A stretch of DNA of 64,000 nucleotides. Origin: Burkholderia mayonis. GTDB taxonomy: Bacteria > Pseudomonadota > Gammaproteobacteria > Burkholderiales > Burkholderiaceae. The first letter of the stretch is position 1. Each line of letters opens with the position of its first letter. The notes beneath the pieces are model-generated. The model ran no database searches and was not told the origin of the DNA. It was given only the letters and a program-made list of their open reading frames with translations. Where the stretch lies: contig NZ_CP013386.1 in NCBI RefSeq assembly GCF_001523745.2, positions 3,100,001-3,164,000 of the forward strand, read 5' to 3'. Of this stretch, positions 53,998 through 62,461 are shown in pieces. Position numbers and translations under genes: made by a program.

Positions 53998-54954
53998 TCA
54001 GCCTTCCAGGGTTTGCCACATGTCCTTGTCGCGCTCGGCCGTCCAGATCCGCGGATCCGGATATTGCGTGGCCTCGTCGAACGCGCGCGTCACGTCGAAC
54101 GGCATGCAGTGGTCGAAGATCACCCACTCGCCGAACTTCGGCTTCAGCTCCGCATACGTTTCCTTGTAGATCGCGTTCAAATCCTTGCCCGCCGCCGCAC
54201 CGGACTTCACCTTCGCGTACAGCTCGCTCACGAACGCGCGCGTGCCCGCGAGGCCGTCCGCGACTTCCTGCGGCGTCTTCAGCGCGGCGCCGCGGCCCGG
54301 CACGAGCTTCTCCGGCTTGAGCGCCGCGATCGCGTCGAGCGTGTGCGGCCAGTCCTGGAAATACGCATCGCCCGCATACGGCGTCGCGCCGTATTCGACG
54401 AGGTCGCCCGACAGCAGCACCTTCTCCTGCGGCAGCCACACGACCGTGTCGCCCTTCGTGTGACCGCGGCCAAGCTGCATGATCCTCACTTCGAGCTTGC
54501 CGAGCCAAAGCGTCATCTCGCCCTTGAACGTGAGCGTCGGCCAAGTGAGGCCCGGCACCGACTCGACCGAGCGGAACAGGCGCGGAAAGCGCTCGATCTC
54601 GCTCTTCATGTCGGCCGCGCCGCGCTCGACGATCAGGTCGCGCGTGTCCTGGCTCGCGATCACATGATCGGCACCGTACGCGGACGCGCCCAGCACCCGC
54701 ACCGCGTGGTAGTGCGTGAGCAGCACGTACTTGATCGGCTTGTCGGTGACTTCGCGGATCCGCCGGATCACGTCCTCGGCCATCACGGGCGTCGCCTGCG
54801 TGTCGGCGACGAGCACCGCGTCGTCGCCGACGATGATCCCCGTGTTCGGATCGCCTTCCGCCGTATAGGCGTACGCGTGCTCGGACAGGCGTTCGAACGT
54901 CACCTTCTTCTCGGTCAGGTCCGCCTGCGATGCAAATTTCTTGTCACCCGCCAT
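53998..54954 (-). CDS. Metallo-beta-lactamase-fold protein with degenerate metal site
   Basis: A 318-residue cytosolic MBL-fold protein, first gene of the homogentisate operon. The HxHxDH motif reads HYHAVR (His81, His83, Val85, Arg86). The later GHTKGDT histidine (165) and SGDLVE aspartate (184) are kept, but the terminal PGHG is PGRG (Arg221). Three of the usual zinc ligands are thus absent. It may bind one metal, use an altered site, or be non-hydrolytic. Its conserved first place in the operon suggests a pathway-specific role, perhaps thioester or lactone handling. Function unproven. Confidence 0.8.
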   Translation of the reverse strand: MAGDKKFASQADLTEKKVTFERLSEHAYAYTAEGDPNTGIIVGDDAVLVADTQATPVMAEDVIRRIREVTDKPIKYVLLTHYHAVRVLGASAYGADHVIASQDTRDLIVERGAADMKSEIERFPRLFRSVESVPGLTWPTLTFKGEMTLWLGKLEVRIMQLGRGHTKGDTVVWLPQEKVLLSGDLVEYGATPYAGDAYFQDWPHTLDAIAALKPEKLVPGRGAALKTPQEVADGLAGTRAFVSELYAKVKSGAAAGKDLNAIYKETYAELKPKFGEWVIFDHCMPFDVTRAFDEATQYPDPRIWTAERDKDMWQTLEG

Positions 54955-55043
54955 CTGTCGCTCCTTGCTCCGTATTGAGGGATGCGCCGCTTTCGTCGGA
55001 CAAGCGGCGCGTCTGACTGCTTGATCTGCGTCAACATCGTTGA

Positions 55044-55079
55044 TTTACGAATAGTAAAACCAATTACGATTAGTGAAAT
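55044..55079. promoter_or_regulatory. Tandem TTTAC-N5-GTAAA operators ahead of the homogentisate operon
   Basis: TTACGAATAGTAAAA (55045-55059) and TTACGATTAGTGAAA (55064-55078) are direct repeats 19 bp apart (13 of 15 identical). Each is itself an inverted repeat, the first perfect (TTTAC-GAATA-GTAAA). They lie 90-125 bp upstream of the operon start in the AT-rich divergent spacer, and a regulator encoded elsewhere is implied. Confidence 0.55.
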
Positions 55080-55223
55080 TAACGTATACCCTAGGCGCCG
55101 GCGCGGAGCCAATAGCGGAGCCAATATCGATATGAACAACTCGCGCAGCCAATCGCGCCCGGCGCTGCTACTATCGTTCATATACGGCGGCCGTTTCGGC
55201 CACATTTCTTCCATCCGGAGTCC

Positions 55224-56030
55224 ATGGTTCCGCCCACCATTCCCGAACTCGTCGCCCGTGCGGGCAAGCTGCCGTTCCTGTGTGAGCACCTCGCACTCGA
55301 CGACGGCGCGCAAAGCGCGTACGCGCACCTGCGCGATCTCAAACTGGAAAGCGCATACGAGCCCATCTACGACGTGTCGATGCCGGGCGCGCCGCAATCG
55401 ACATCGCTCACCGACGCGATCGAGCGCTACGGCGACGAACTCGGCTTCCAGGCGATCACGCACATGGGCGGCGCGCCGTTCGATCCGATCGATGCCGTCG
55501 CCGACGATCAGGAGCTCGTCGCGCTCGACCGGCTCGCGCGCAGCCTGCACGCGATCAACTTCTTCGGCGCGCAGCGGCACGGACTGCTGTTCCTGCGCGT
55601 GCACGAACGGCTGCTGAAGAGCGTCAAGTACGACCACGGCAAGCACTTCTCGAGCGTGCTCGAGGGGTTCGGGCTGTCGCCCGAGCGCGTCGTGATCGAG
55701 CTGCCGGCCGCGGCCGTCGCGCACAAGACGTTCCTCGGCTATCTGACGAAGAGTTATCAGCACTACGGCTTCAAGGTCGCTGACAAGCTGCCCGATCCGG
55801 GGCGGATCCTCGCCGTCGAATCGGACATGGCGCGGCCTGACTACATCAAGATGGACGCGGCGATCGCGCTGCGGGAAGGGATGGTGAAGGCGCTCGTCGG
55901 CTATGCGCATCGCGTGCGCATTCCGCTCATCTTCGATCACGTCGTCGACGAGACGCAGTTCGAGCTGCTGCGTCAGTACGACGTGCGGCTCGTGCAAGGA
56001 CCGGTGTTCTCGCAGCCGGCCGCGGTTTGA
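55224..56030 (+). CDS. Degenerate EAL-domain protein
   Basis: A 268-residue protein with the outline of an EAL (cyclic-di-GMP phosphodiesterase) barrel. Equivalent segments are AYEPIYDV for strand 1, RVVIELPAAAV in place of the IELTES motif, IKMDAAI for KxD, and GPVFSQP for the GY(L/F)xxxP end. The EAL tripeptide is absent and the DDFG loop is replaced by DKLPDPGR, so catalytic metal ligands are missing. A binding or signalling role rather than enzymatic activity is likely. It is divergent from the homogentisate operon but functionally unrelated to it as far as can be seen. Confidence 0.75.
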   Translation: MVPPTIPELVARAGKLPFLCEHLALDDGAQSAYAHLRDLKLESAYEPIYDVSMPGAPQSTSLTDAIERYGDELGFQAITHMGGAPFDPIDAVADDQELVALDRLARSLHAINFFGAQRHGLLFLRVHERLLKSVKYDHGKHFSSVLEGFGLSPERVVIELPAAAVAHKTFLGYLTKSYQHYGFKVADKLPDPGRILAVESDMARPDYIKMDAAIALREGMVKALVGYAHRVRIPLIFDHVVDETQFELLRQYDVRLVQGPVFSQPAAV

Positions 56031-56288
56031 CGGATCGGGGAATGCTTGGTGCACGGTGCGTCGAGCGGGACGAACGCGATGTGTTGCGCGACTTGTGCGG
56101 CGCCGCGCGGCGCTTGCAGCGTCGCATCTGAAAAGTTGGAACCGTCGAAATCGCTGACCGCGCCTCGCGCCGGCGACCCTCGCCGCGCCTGACGCGCTCG
56201 ACCCACGTGCCGCACGCCCGATACGATGCAGCGCCGGAAAGCGCCCGCATCGCCTCGGCGCCCCTGGCCGCGCCCGCGCTACGTCAGG

Positions 56289-56696
56289 TCAGTCGCCGCC
56301 GTCGCCGAACACCGGCAGATCGCCCGCCACGTCGAGACCGGGGATGCGGCTCGCGTACCACGTGTGCGCTTTCGGCCGGATCGCCGACGGATCGTCGAGC
56401 GTCGCGTAATTGACCTCGACTGTCGCAGGCGCATTCGACAGCCGGTATTCGAGCTGCGCGCCGCACTGCGGGCAGAAGCGCCGCTCACCCCATGCACTCG
56501 ACGCGTACACGCGCGGCTCGCCCTTCACATACTCGAACGCGCCGATCGGCACCGTTGCCCACGCGAGCACGGCGGCGCCCGTCGTCCGCTGGCACAGCCT
56601 GCAATGGCAGAAACCCGCGTGGGTGGGCACGCCGACGAGCCGGTAACGAATCGCGCCGCACGCGCACCCGCCTTCCAACAATTCCGAGCCCGACAT
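56289..56696 (-). CDS. GFA-family (glutathione-dependent formaldehyde-activating-like) zinc protein
   Basis: A 135-residue zinc-binding protein. The cysteine pattern is typical of GFA/CENP-V folds: GGCACGAIRYRL, FCHCRLCQRTTGA and RFCPQCGAQLEYR. Family members bind zinc through these cysteines and some react with glutathione; few have a proven substrate. ATG 56696 starts the domain. Single gene, no operon partner. Confidence 0.88.
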   Translation of the reverse strand: MSGSELLEGGCACGAIRYRLVGVPTHAGFCHCRLCQRTTGAAVLAWATVPIGAFEYVKGEPRVYASSAWGERRFCPQCGAQLEYRLSNAPATVEVNYATLDDPSAIRPKAHTWYASRIPGLDVAGDLPVFGDGGD

Positions 56697-57429
56697 CGTG
56701 GACCTCCTGTTCACGTTGCGCATGGATGCCGCAGTGGGAAGCAATGTCTACGATACAACCGATTACGGTCGACTGCTGCATTGCATTGCAGCGTGGAGCG
56801 GGGCATCGGATTGCGCTGGGTTGGAGCGATCGTGTTGGATCTTATGTGCTGGATCGCGTGTGCTGAGTTGCGTTTGCCGGGTTGCATGCGCCGATTGGCG
56901 TGTGCCGAGGCGGGTGCAGGGCTGCGCGTGTCGGGCTGCGTGCGCCGGATTGCGAGCGGCAAGCCGCAGCGTTGCCCGTGAGCCGCCGTCACACGACCGT
57001 CCGCAAAGCGAAGGGGCCACGTCGGATCGAGACGTTCACGCGCGCGACGCCGACACGCGCTGCAAGACGCGGCCGCGCCCGCAAGCGACACGGCGCGCCG
57101 CTCGCGCGAGCGGCCCCTTGCGGCATCGACAATATCCGCCCGCGCCGCCACGGCCGGCACGTCGAATTTCACGCGTCGGACGACGAAGATGAGCGCGACG
57201 CTAAACGGCAGCACTCGCCGCACGCTACGCGCCGGCAACTTGCACCGGCAACTGTGCCGACGTCGCCGCCGATTCACGCGGTTGCCGGCTCGGCACCGTG
57301 CTATTGCCGATCGCACGGGCTACTTGCTACTTGCGACCGGCAACAGCAACAAACCACCGGCGAAAGCCGCAACGCCGAACGATGAACAGCCACCCGCCGC
57401 CGCTCGCGCATGACCGCCGGCATGCCGGC
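56697..57429. other. Intergenic region with degenerate 14-bp repeats
   Basis: About 730 bases between two minus-strand genes. The first part carries a decayed tandem repeat (see 56845-56954). No gene is supported; long frames on both strands come from the repeats and GC bias. Confidence 0.5.
56845..56954 (+). repeat. Degenerate 14-bp tandem repeat, about 8 units
   Basis: Consecutive units read TGTGCTGGATCGCG, TGTGCTGAGTTGCG, TTTGCCGGGTTGCA, TGCGCCGATTGGCG, TGTGCCGAGGCGGG, TGCAGGGCTGCGCG, TGTCGGGCTGCG (two bases short) and TGCGCCGGATTGCG. The shared core is TGYGCCGGRTTGCG. Similar but poorer copies may extend to the left. The divergence among units suggests an old array. Confidence 0.65.
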
Positions 57430-58221
57430 CTACGCCGGCTGCCCGAGCCGCCGTGCGAGGGCCTTGAGCTTCGGGCCGATCTTGTTGCGAAACACGTCCT
57501 CGCCCATCGACGACGCGGGCCCGCTGCAGCTGAGAATCAGCCAGCGCCCCTCGCGCGGCTCGCGAAACGGCACCGCGATCGCATTCACGTCCTCGTGCCA
57601 GTCGCGAAACGAATAGCAGCAGCCGTCAGCGGCGAATTCCTCGACCGCGCGCTCCGCCGCCGCGACGAGCGCGGCGCCCGCCCGCCCCTTCCCCGCTGTC
57701 TTGCGCAGCTCCGCGAATAACGCCGCGCGCACATCCGGTGGCTGCACGGCGAGATACGCGCGCCCCATCGAGCTCGTCAGCATCGACAGCCGCGACCCGG
57801 ACGCAAGCCCGAGCGTCAGCGCCGTCTCGCTGCGGATCGTCTCCAGGTAGATCATGTCGAGACCGTCGCGGCAGCCGAGCGACACCGCCGCGCCGATCTC
57901 GCGCGCGAGCGCCTGCATGTGCGGCCGCGCGAGCGCGAGCGTGTCGGAGCCCGCGAGCAGCGCATAGCCGAGCGACAGCACGCCTGCGTCGAGCGCGTAC
58001 TTGCCGAGCGCGTCGTCGTAGCGCAGATAGCCAAGCACGGTAAGCGTGTACGCGAGCCGGTTGACAGTCGCCTTCGGCAGCCCGGTGCGCTCGACGAAGT
58101 CGCGATTGCCGAGCATCGTCTCGCCGGGCCGGAACGCGCGCAGCAAATCGAGCCCCCGTGCGAGGGCGACGACGAACTTGCGTTCGTCGAGCGTGTCGGC
58201 GTCGATGGTCGAAAAATTCAT
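57430..58221 (-). CDS. IclR-family transcriptional regulator
   Basis: A 263-residue regulator. The N-terminal winged HTH (about 18-80: ALARGLDLLRAF...RTGLPKATVNRLAYTLTVLGYLRYDD) precedes the IclR effector domain (SLGCRDGLDMIYLETIRSE...LTSSMGRAYLAVQP). ATG 58221 gives the standard length; in-frame ATGs further upstream would read into the operator. It is divergent from gcdH with a perfect palindrome between them, so it most likely controls gcdH in response to a glutarate- or lysine-pathway metabolite. Confidence 0.92.
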   Translation of the reverse strand: MNFSTIDADTLDERKFVVALARGLDLLRAFRPGETMLGNRDFVERTGLPKATVNRLAYTLTVLGYLRYDDALGKYALDAGVLSLGYALLAGSDTLALARPHMQALAREIGAAVSLGCRDGLDMIYLETIRSETALTLGLASGSRLSMLTSSMGRAYLAVQPPDVRAALFAELRKTAGKGRAGAALVAAAERAVEEFAADGCCYSFRDWHEDVNAIAVPFREPREGRWLILSCSGPASSMGEDVFRNKIGPKLKALARRLGQPA

Positions 58222-58255
58222 GTGGTGATACACTGGGTTCAATTTGCAAAACATT

Positions 58256-58272
58256 GTTCCGCATAGCGGAAC
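58256..58272. promoter_or_regulatory. Candidate IclR operator in the iclR-gcdH spacer
   Basis: GTTCCGC-ATA-GCGGAAC is a perfect 7-bp inverted repeat, 34 bp upstream of the regulator start and 25 bp upstream of the gcdH start. TTCCGC/GCGGAA half-sites are typical of IclR proteins. Confidence 0.7.
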
Positions 58273-58297
58273 CATAGTCAAGTGAGGAGATGACGCG

Positions 58298-59485
58298 ATG
58301 GCTGCCGCAACCTTTCATTGGGACGATCCGCTGCTGCTCGACCAGCAGCTCGCCGACGACGAGCGCATGGTGCGCGACGCCGCGAACGCTTACGCGCTGG
58401 GCAAGCTCGCGCCGCGCGTGACGCAGGCGTTCCGCCACGAAACCACCGACACGACGATCTTCCGCGAAATGGGCGAGCTCGGCCTCCTCGGCCCGACGAT
58501 CCCCGAGCAGTACGGCGGCCCAGGCCTCGGCTACGTGAGCTACGGGCTCATCGCGCGCGAGGTCGAACGCGTCGATTCGGGCTATCGGTCGATGATGTCG
58601 GTGCAGTCGTCGCTCGTGATGGTGCCGATCTTCGAGTTCGGCTCCGACGCACAGAAGGAGAAATACCTGCCGAGGCTCGCGACGGGCGAATGGATCGGCT
58701 GCTTCGGCCTGACCGAGCCGAATCACGGCTCCGATCCGGGCAGCATGGTCACGCGCGCGAAGAAGGTGCCGGGCGGCTACTCGCTGTCGGGTTCGAAGAT
58801 GTGGATCACGAATTCACCGATCGCCGACGTGTTCGTCGTCTGGGCGAAGCTCGACGAGGACGGCCGCGACGAGATCCGCGGCTTCATCCTCGAGAAGGGC
58901 TGGAAAGGTCTGTCGGCGCCGGCGATCCACGGCAAGGTGGGCCTGCGCGCGTCGATCACGGGCGAGATCGTGCTCGACGACGTGTTCGTGCCCGAAGAGA
59001 ACATCATGCCGGACGTGAAAGGCCTGCGCGGGCCGTTCACGTGCCTGAACTCGGCGCGCTACGGCATCGCGTGGGGCGCGCTCGGCGCGGCCGAGTCGTG
59101 CTGGCACACCGCGCGCCAGTACGTGCTCGACCGCAAGCAATTCGGCCGTCCGCTCGCCGCCAACCAGCTGATCCAGAAGAAGCTCGCCGACATGCAGACC
59201 GAGATCACGCTCGGCCTGCAAGGCGTGCTGCGGCTCGGCCGGATGAAGGACGAAGGCACGGCGGCCGTCGAGATCACGTCGATCATGAAGCGCAATTCGT
59301 GCGGCAAGGCGCTCGACATCGCCCGCCTCGCCCGCGACATGCTGGGCGGCAACGGCATCTCGGACGAATTCGGCGTCGCGCGTCACCTCGTGAATCTCGA
59401 AGTGGTGAACACGTACGAAGGCACGCACGACATCCACGCGCTGATCCTTGGCCGCGCGCAGACGGGGATTCAGGCGTTCTTCTGA
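58298..59485 (+). CDS. gcdH: Glutaryl-CoA dehydrogenase
   Basis: A 395-residue FAD-dependent acyl-CoA dehydrogenase that oxidises and decarboxylates glutaryl-CoA to crotonyl-CoA in lysine, tryptophan and benzoate-type catabolism. GCDH-typical segments are [73 protein letters not shown], and the catalytic glutamate in [12 protein letters not shown]. The gene has AGGAG at about 58285 and ends at a strong terminator. It is divergent from an IclR regulator. Confidence 0.95.
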   Translation: MAAATFHWDDPLLLDQQLADDERMVRDAANAYALGKLAPRVTQAFRHETTDTTIFREMGELGLLGPTIPEQYGGPGLGYVSYGLIAREVERVDSGYRSMMSVQSSLVMVPIFEFGSDAQKEKYLPRLATGEWIGCFGLTEPNHGSDPGSMVTRAKKVPGGYSLSGSKMWITNSPIADVFVVWAKLDEDGRDEIRGFILEKGWKGLSAPAIHGKVGLRASITGEIVLDDVFVPEENIMPDVKGLRGPFTCLNSARYGIAWGALGAAESCWHTARQYVLDRKQFGRPLAANQLIQKKLADMQTEITLGLQGVLRLGRMKDEGTAAVEITSIMKRNSCGKALDIARLARDMLGGNGISDEFGVARHLVNLEVVNTYEGTHDIHALILGRAQTGIQAFF

Positions 59486-59565
59486 TGCGATATCCGCGCC
59501 GCCGCGGCCTGCGCGCGACGCACGGCCGCGGGGCCACGACTGCGCAGCCCCGACGCAGCCACAAA

Positions 59566-59601
59566 CGAAAAAGCCCCGGCGCGACCGCCGGGGCTTTTTC
59601 G
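59566..59601. terminator. Bidirectional intrinsic terminator
   Basis: CGAAAAAGCCCCGGCG...CGCCGGGGCTTTTTCG forms a GC-rich stem with A5 and T5 flanks, so it can serve both gcdH (plus) and the peroxiredoxin (minus). Confidence 0.92.
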
Positions 59602-59645
59602 TCATATGATAGCCGCGCCGCGAAGCCGCGCGGCGCGCACGCCGC

Positions 59646-60284
59646 TCACTTGTTCGGCTGCGGCGTCAAACGCAGGTACGGACGCACCGCGTTGAAGCCC
59701 TTCGGGAAGCGCTGCTTCAGCTCTTCCGGATCCTGCAGCGACGGCACGATCACGACGTCGTCGCCGTCCTTCCAGTTGCCGGGCGTCGCGACCTTGTAGT
59801 TGTCGGTCAATTGCAGCGAATCGATGACGCGCAGCACTTCGTCGAAATTGCGGCCGGTGCTCGCCGGATAGGTGATGACGAGACGCACCTTCTTGTTCGG
59901 ATCGATCACGAACAGCGAACGCACGGTCAGCGTCTCGTTCGCATTCGGATGGATCATGTCGTACAGCTCGGAGACCTTGCGGTCGCCGTCGGCGATGATC
60001 GGAAAACCGACGCTCGTCGCTTGCGTCTCGTTGATGTCGTCGATCCAGCCCTTGTGCGACTCGACGCTGTCAACCGACAGCGCGATCACCTTCACGTTGC
60101 GCTTCTCGAATTCGCCCTTGAGCTTCGCGGTCAGGCCGAGCTCCGTCGTGCAGACGGGCGTGTAGTCGGCCGGATGCGAGAACAGGACGCCCCAACTGTT
60201 GCCGAGCCATTCATGGAATTTGATGCGGCCGAGGCTCGAATCCTGTTCGAAATCCGGCGCGATGTCGCCAAGACGTAGACTCAT
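59646..60284 (-). CDS. 1-Cys peroxiredoxin (Prx6 type)
   Basis: A 212-residue thiol peroxidase that reduces hydrogen peroxide and alkyl hydroperoxides. The peroxidatic cysteine is Cys45 in HPADYTPVCTTELG. There is no resolving cysteine, and the long C-terminal domain (VATPGNWKDGDDVVIVPSLQ...FPKGFNAVRPYLRLT) is characteristic of Prx6. It is a single gene that ends at a shared terminator and is divergent from the DUF883 stress set. Confidence 0.95.
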   Translation of the reverse strand: MSLRLGDIAPDFEQDSSLGRIKFHEWLGNSWGVLFSHPADYTPVCTTELGLTAKLKGEFEKRNVKVIALSVDSVESHKGWIDDINETQATSVGFPIIADGDRKVSELYDMIHPNANETLTVRSLFVIDPNKKVRLVITYPASTGRNFDEVLRVIDSLQLTDNYKVATPGNWKDGDDVVIVPSLQDPEELKQRFPKGFNAVRPYLRLTPQPNK

Positions 60285-60611
60285 GTTGCAGCTCCTTGAA
60301 CTTGCATGGGTTGGGTGCCCGAGCGCACGGTACGCAAGGGCAAGTTTTCAGCTTAAGTGATACGGCAGCCTGTGCGAACGATTATTCCGTCAGATATTCA
60401 TGCCTTTTTATCATTTTCGCCGGGTGTGATTTGACAATCCTGGAAACTTTTTCGTTCCGGATCGGCTCTCTATTGTCATTGCAAGTCGTTTACCATGCTA
60501 CTCAAGCGCGATCTTGCGCCACCTGCGCGCCGGGCCGCCGCGCTCGCCCGCGGGCACGGGTTTCGCTACGATGTTCGTAGGACAACCCGCTTCGGCAAGA
60601 AGGGAGTCGCA
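60285..60611. other. Divergent promoter region
   Basis: About 325 bases between the peroxiredoxin and DUF883 genes. It includes an AT-rich part (about 60340-60490) likely to hold both promoters. No gene or distinct operator identified. Confidence 0.4.
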
Positions 60612-60914
60612 ATGTCTGAAGTCAACAAGGAGAAACTGATGTCGGATATCAAAACTGTTCTCGCGGACGCGGAAGATCTGCTGAAACAGGCCGCGAGCAC
60701 CACGGGCGACCGTGCGACCGAGCTGCGCGAGAAGGCGCTCTCGCGCCTGAAGCAGGCGAAGGAGAAAGCGGCCGACGTTCAGGTGGTCGTGGTCGAGAAA
60801 GGCAAGAAGGCAGCACGCGCCACCGACGACTACGTGCACGAGCATCCGTGGACGTCGATCGGCGTCGCGGCCGGCGTCGGCGTGCTGATCGGCCTCTTGA
60901 TCAACCGCAAGTAA
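60612..60914 (+). CDS. DUF883/ElaB-YqjD-like membrane-anchored protein
   Basis: A 100-residue protein: a long amphipathic helical/coiled-coil part (KEKLMSDIKTVLADAEDLLKQAASTTGDRATELREKALSRLKQAKEKAADV) and a C-terminal hydrophobic anchor (SIGVAAGVGVLIGLLINRK). This is the ElaB/YqjD pattern; E. coli members tether ribosomes to the inner membrane in stationary phase. ATG 60612 is chosen. First of three genes, followed by a YqjE-like holin-family gene. Confidence 0.88.
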   Translation: MSEVNKEKLMSDIKTVLADAEDLLKQAASTTGDRATELREKALSRLKQAKEKAADVQVVVVEKGKKAARATDDYVHEHPWTSIGVAAGVGVLIGLLINRK

Positions 60915-61031
60915 CGCGGCACGCCGCCGCGAGAGACAGCCCCCGGCCCGCTCGCATCCGCGCGACGGCCGGGACCACGCGCACCGGCCCGTCGCGGCGC
61001 CGGCCGCTCTCCGCGCGCAAGCGCCTCATCC

Positions 61032-61421
61032 ATGACGACAGAAACCTCATCGCACCAGTCCGCGCACGGTCCGCTGCGCCGCCTGCTCGGCTCCGCGTTC
61101 GCGCTCCTGCAGACCCGGCTGGAACTCGTCGGCATCGAGCTCGCCGAGGAGAAGGAACGCCTGATGGGCGTGCTCTTTCTCGGACTCGCCGCGATGATGC
61201 TCGCGACGATGGCGCTCATCAGCCTCACGGTGCTCGTCGCCATCGCATTCTGGGACACCTACCGCTGGCAGTCGCTCGCCGCCATCACCGCGCTCTATGC
61301 GCTCGGCGCGCTCGCCTGCGGGCTGAAGGCGCGCTCGGGCTTGCGCGACGCGCCCGTCGTATTCGAAGCGACGCTGAACGAACTGGAAAAGGACCGCGAG
61401 CTATTCCGCGGCAAGCCATGA
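61032..61421 (+). CDS. YqjE-like (phage holin family) membrane protein
   Basis: A 129-residue inner-membrane protein with two adjacent transmembrane segments (MGVLFLGLAAMMLATMALISLTVLVAIAFW and SLAAITALYALGALACGLKA) after an amphipathic N-terminus. The order and topology match YqjE proteins (holin superfamily III-type) that follow ElaB/YqjD genes. It is not a phage gene here. Role unknown, probably envelope stress related. Confidence 0.85.
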   Translation: MTTETSSHQSAHGPLRRLLGSAFALLQTRLELVGIELAEEKERLMGVLFLGLAAMMLATMALISLTVLVAIAFWDTYRWQSLAAITALYALGALACGLKARSGLRDAPVVFEATLNELEKDRELFRGKP

Positions 61422-61470
61422 ACGCGCGGCCGCGTTCCTCCTCTTCTCGCCAACCTCCCGTCGACGCGCC

Positions 61471-61932
61471 ATGAGTTACTCCGCATCGGAACAACGATTC
61501 CGTACCGCTTCGCAGAAGCGGCACATGAGCGCGACCCAGTACCGCGCACTGCGCAAGGAAATGCTGATCCTGCGCTCCGACATCGAGCGCCTGGAGCTCG
61601 CGCAGGCGGGCACCGAGCTGCGCCAGTCCGTCACGCATTTCAGATGGCTGAAGCTCCTCGTGCCAGGAGTGTCGGGCGGGTCGCTCGGCAAGTCGGCGAG
61701 GAGCGTGAACGCAACGCTCGGCACGCTCGTCAGCCAGTATCCGCTGTTGAGCTCGCTCGCGTCCGCCGTGCTCGCGAAGCCCATACGGGCGCTGCTGCGC
61801 GCGAGCGCGCGCCCTGCGCTCAAATGGGGGGCCGTCGGCTTCGCGGTGTGGGAGGCCTATCAGATATGGAAGCAGGCAAAGAGCAGCGATGACGCGTCCG
61901 ACGCGCGGGCGCGGCACGATGAGCAGGCGTGA
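61471..61932 (+). CDS. Hypothetical protein, third gene of the YqjD-YqjE set
   Basis: A 153-residue protein with a basic, helical N-terminus (RTASQKRHMSATQYRALRKEMLILRSDIERLELAQAGTELRQS). A hydrophobic C-terminal half follows (LVSQYPLLSSLASAVLAKPIRALL; ALKWGAVGFAVWEAYQIWK). It occupies the place of yqjK in enteric operons but shows no clear sequence match to it. It lies 50 bp after the YqjE-like gene. Confidence 0.72.
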   Translation: MSYSASEQRFRTASQKRHMSATQYRALRKEMLILRSDIERLELAQAGTELRQSVTHFRWLKLLVPGVSGGSLGKSARSVNATLGTLVSQYPLLSSLASAVLAKPIRALLRASARPALKWGAVGFAVWEAYQIWKQAKSSDDASDARARHDEQA

Positions 61933-61984
61933 AGGCGGGTAATACAGGTAATGGCTGTTGACCAGCCCGCTGGCCGACGCATGC

Positions 61985-62461
61985 CTACCCCGTTCGCCAA
62001 CACACGTCGGCATTCGGCGTGTGCCCATTGCGGGCGGCGCTTCCGGCCTCGCGATTCTCGCGCGTGCCGTCCGCATGCAGCACATACACGCCGCAGTTGT
62101 CGTCCCGCATCGCGCCATCGACGGTCGGGCTTGCCTCCAGTGCGTATCCGCCGTGCGCGTCGTCGAACATGATCCGCAACGCATAGACGACCGTGCCGGA
62201 ATCGGGCGCTCGGCTCATCTCTTCCGGTAATGCGGCAGGCGGCATCTCACCGAATGCTTCGACGTACTGCGCGGCGCGATACAGTGCAGCCATCGCGCTC
62301 AACCGATACCCTCGTTCGACATGGCCCCGGTACGACGGCACCGCAAACGCCGCAAGCACGCCCACGATCGCAAGCGCAACGAGCACTTCGATCAACGTGA
62401 AACCTCGCCGATTCGGATTGCGTTCAGTTTCAGTGCATGACACCGCCGCTTCCCCCTTCAT
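61985..62461 (-). CDS. pilE: Type IV pilin-like protein (PilE-like minor pilin)
   Basis: A 158-residue prepilin. After a 19-residue leader comes the class III signal G-FTLIEVLVALAIVGVLAAFAVPSY with glutamate at mature position 5, cleaved and methylated by PilD. The C-terminal globular part has two cysteines (DDNCGVYVL...NADVCWRTG), a disulfide loop typical of pilins. It starts directly after the stop of the PilX-like gene. Last gene of a pilVWX-E cluster. Confidence 0.82.
   Translation of the reverse strand: MKGEAAVSCTETERNPNRRGFTLIEVLVALAIVGVLAAFAVPSYRGHVERGYRLSAMAALYRAAQYVEAFGEMPPAALPEEMSRAPDSGTVVYALRIMFDDAHGGYALEASPTVDGAMRDDNCGVYVLHADGTRENREAGSAARNGHTPNADVCWRTG

Noticed and set aside
56711..57385. 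Overlapping 160-200-residue frames on both strands
   Set aside because: They derive from the 14-bp repeats and GC bias, with mutually overlapping frames and no motif.
61032..61421. Holin as evidence of a prophage
   Set aside because: The gene is a YqjE-type protein in a chromosomal ElaB/YqjD-like set, with no phage genes around it.
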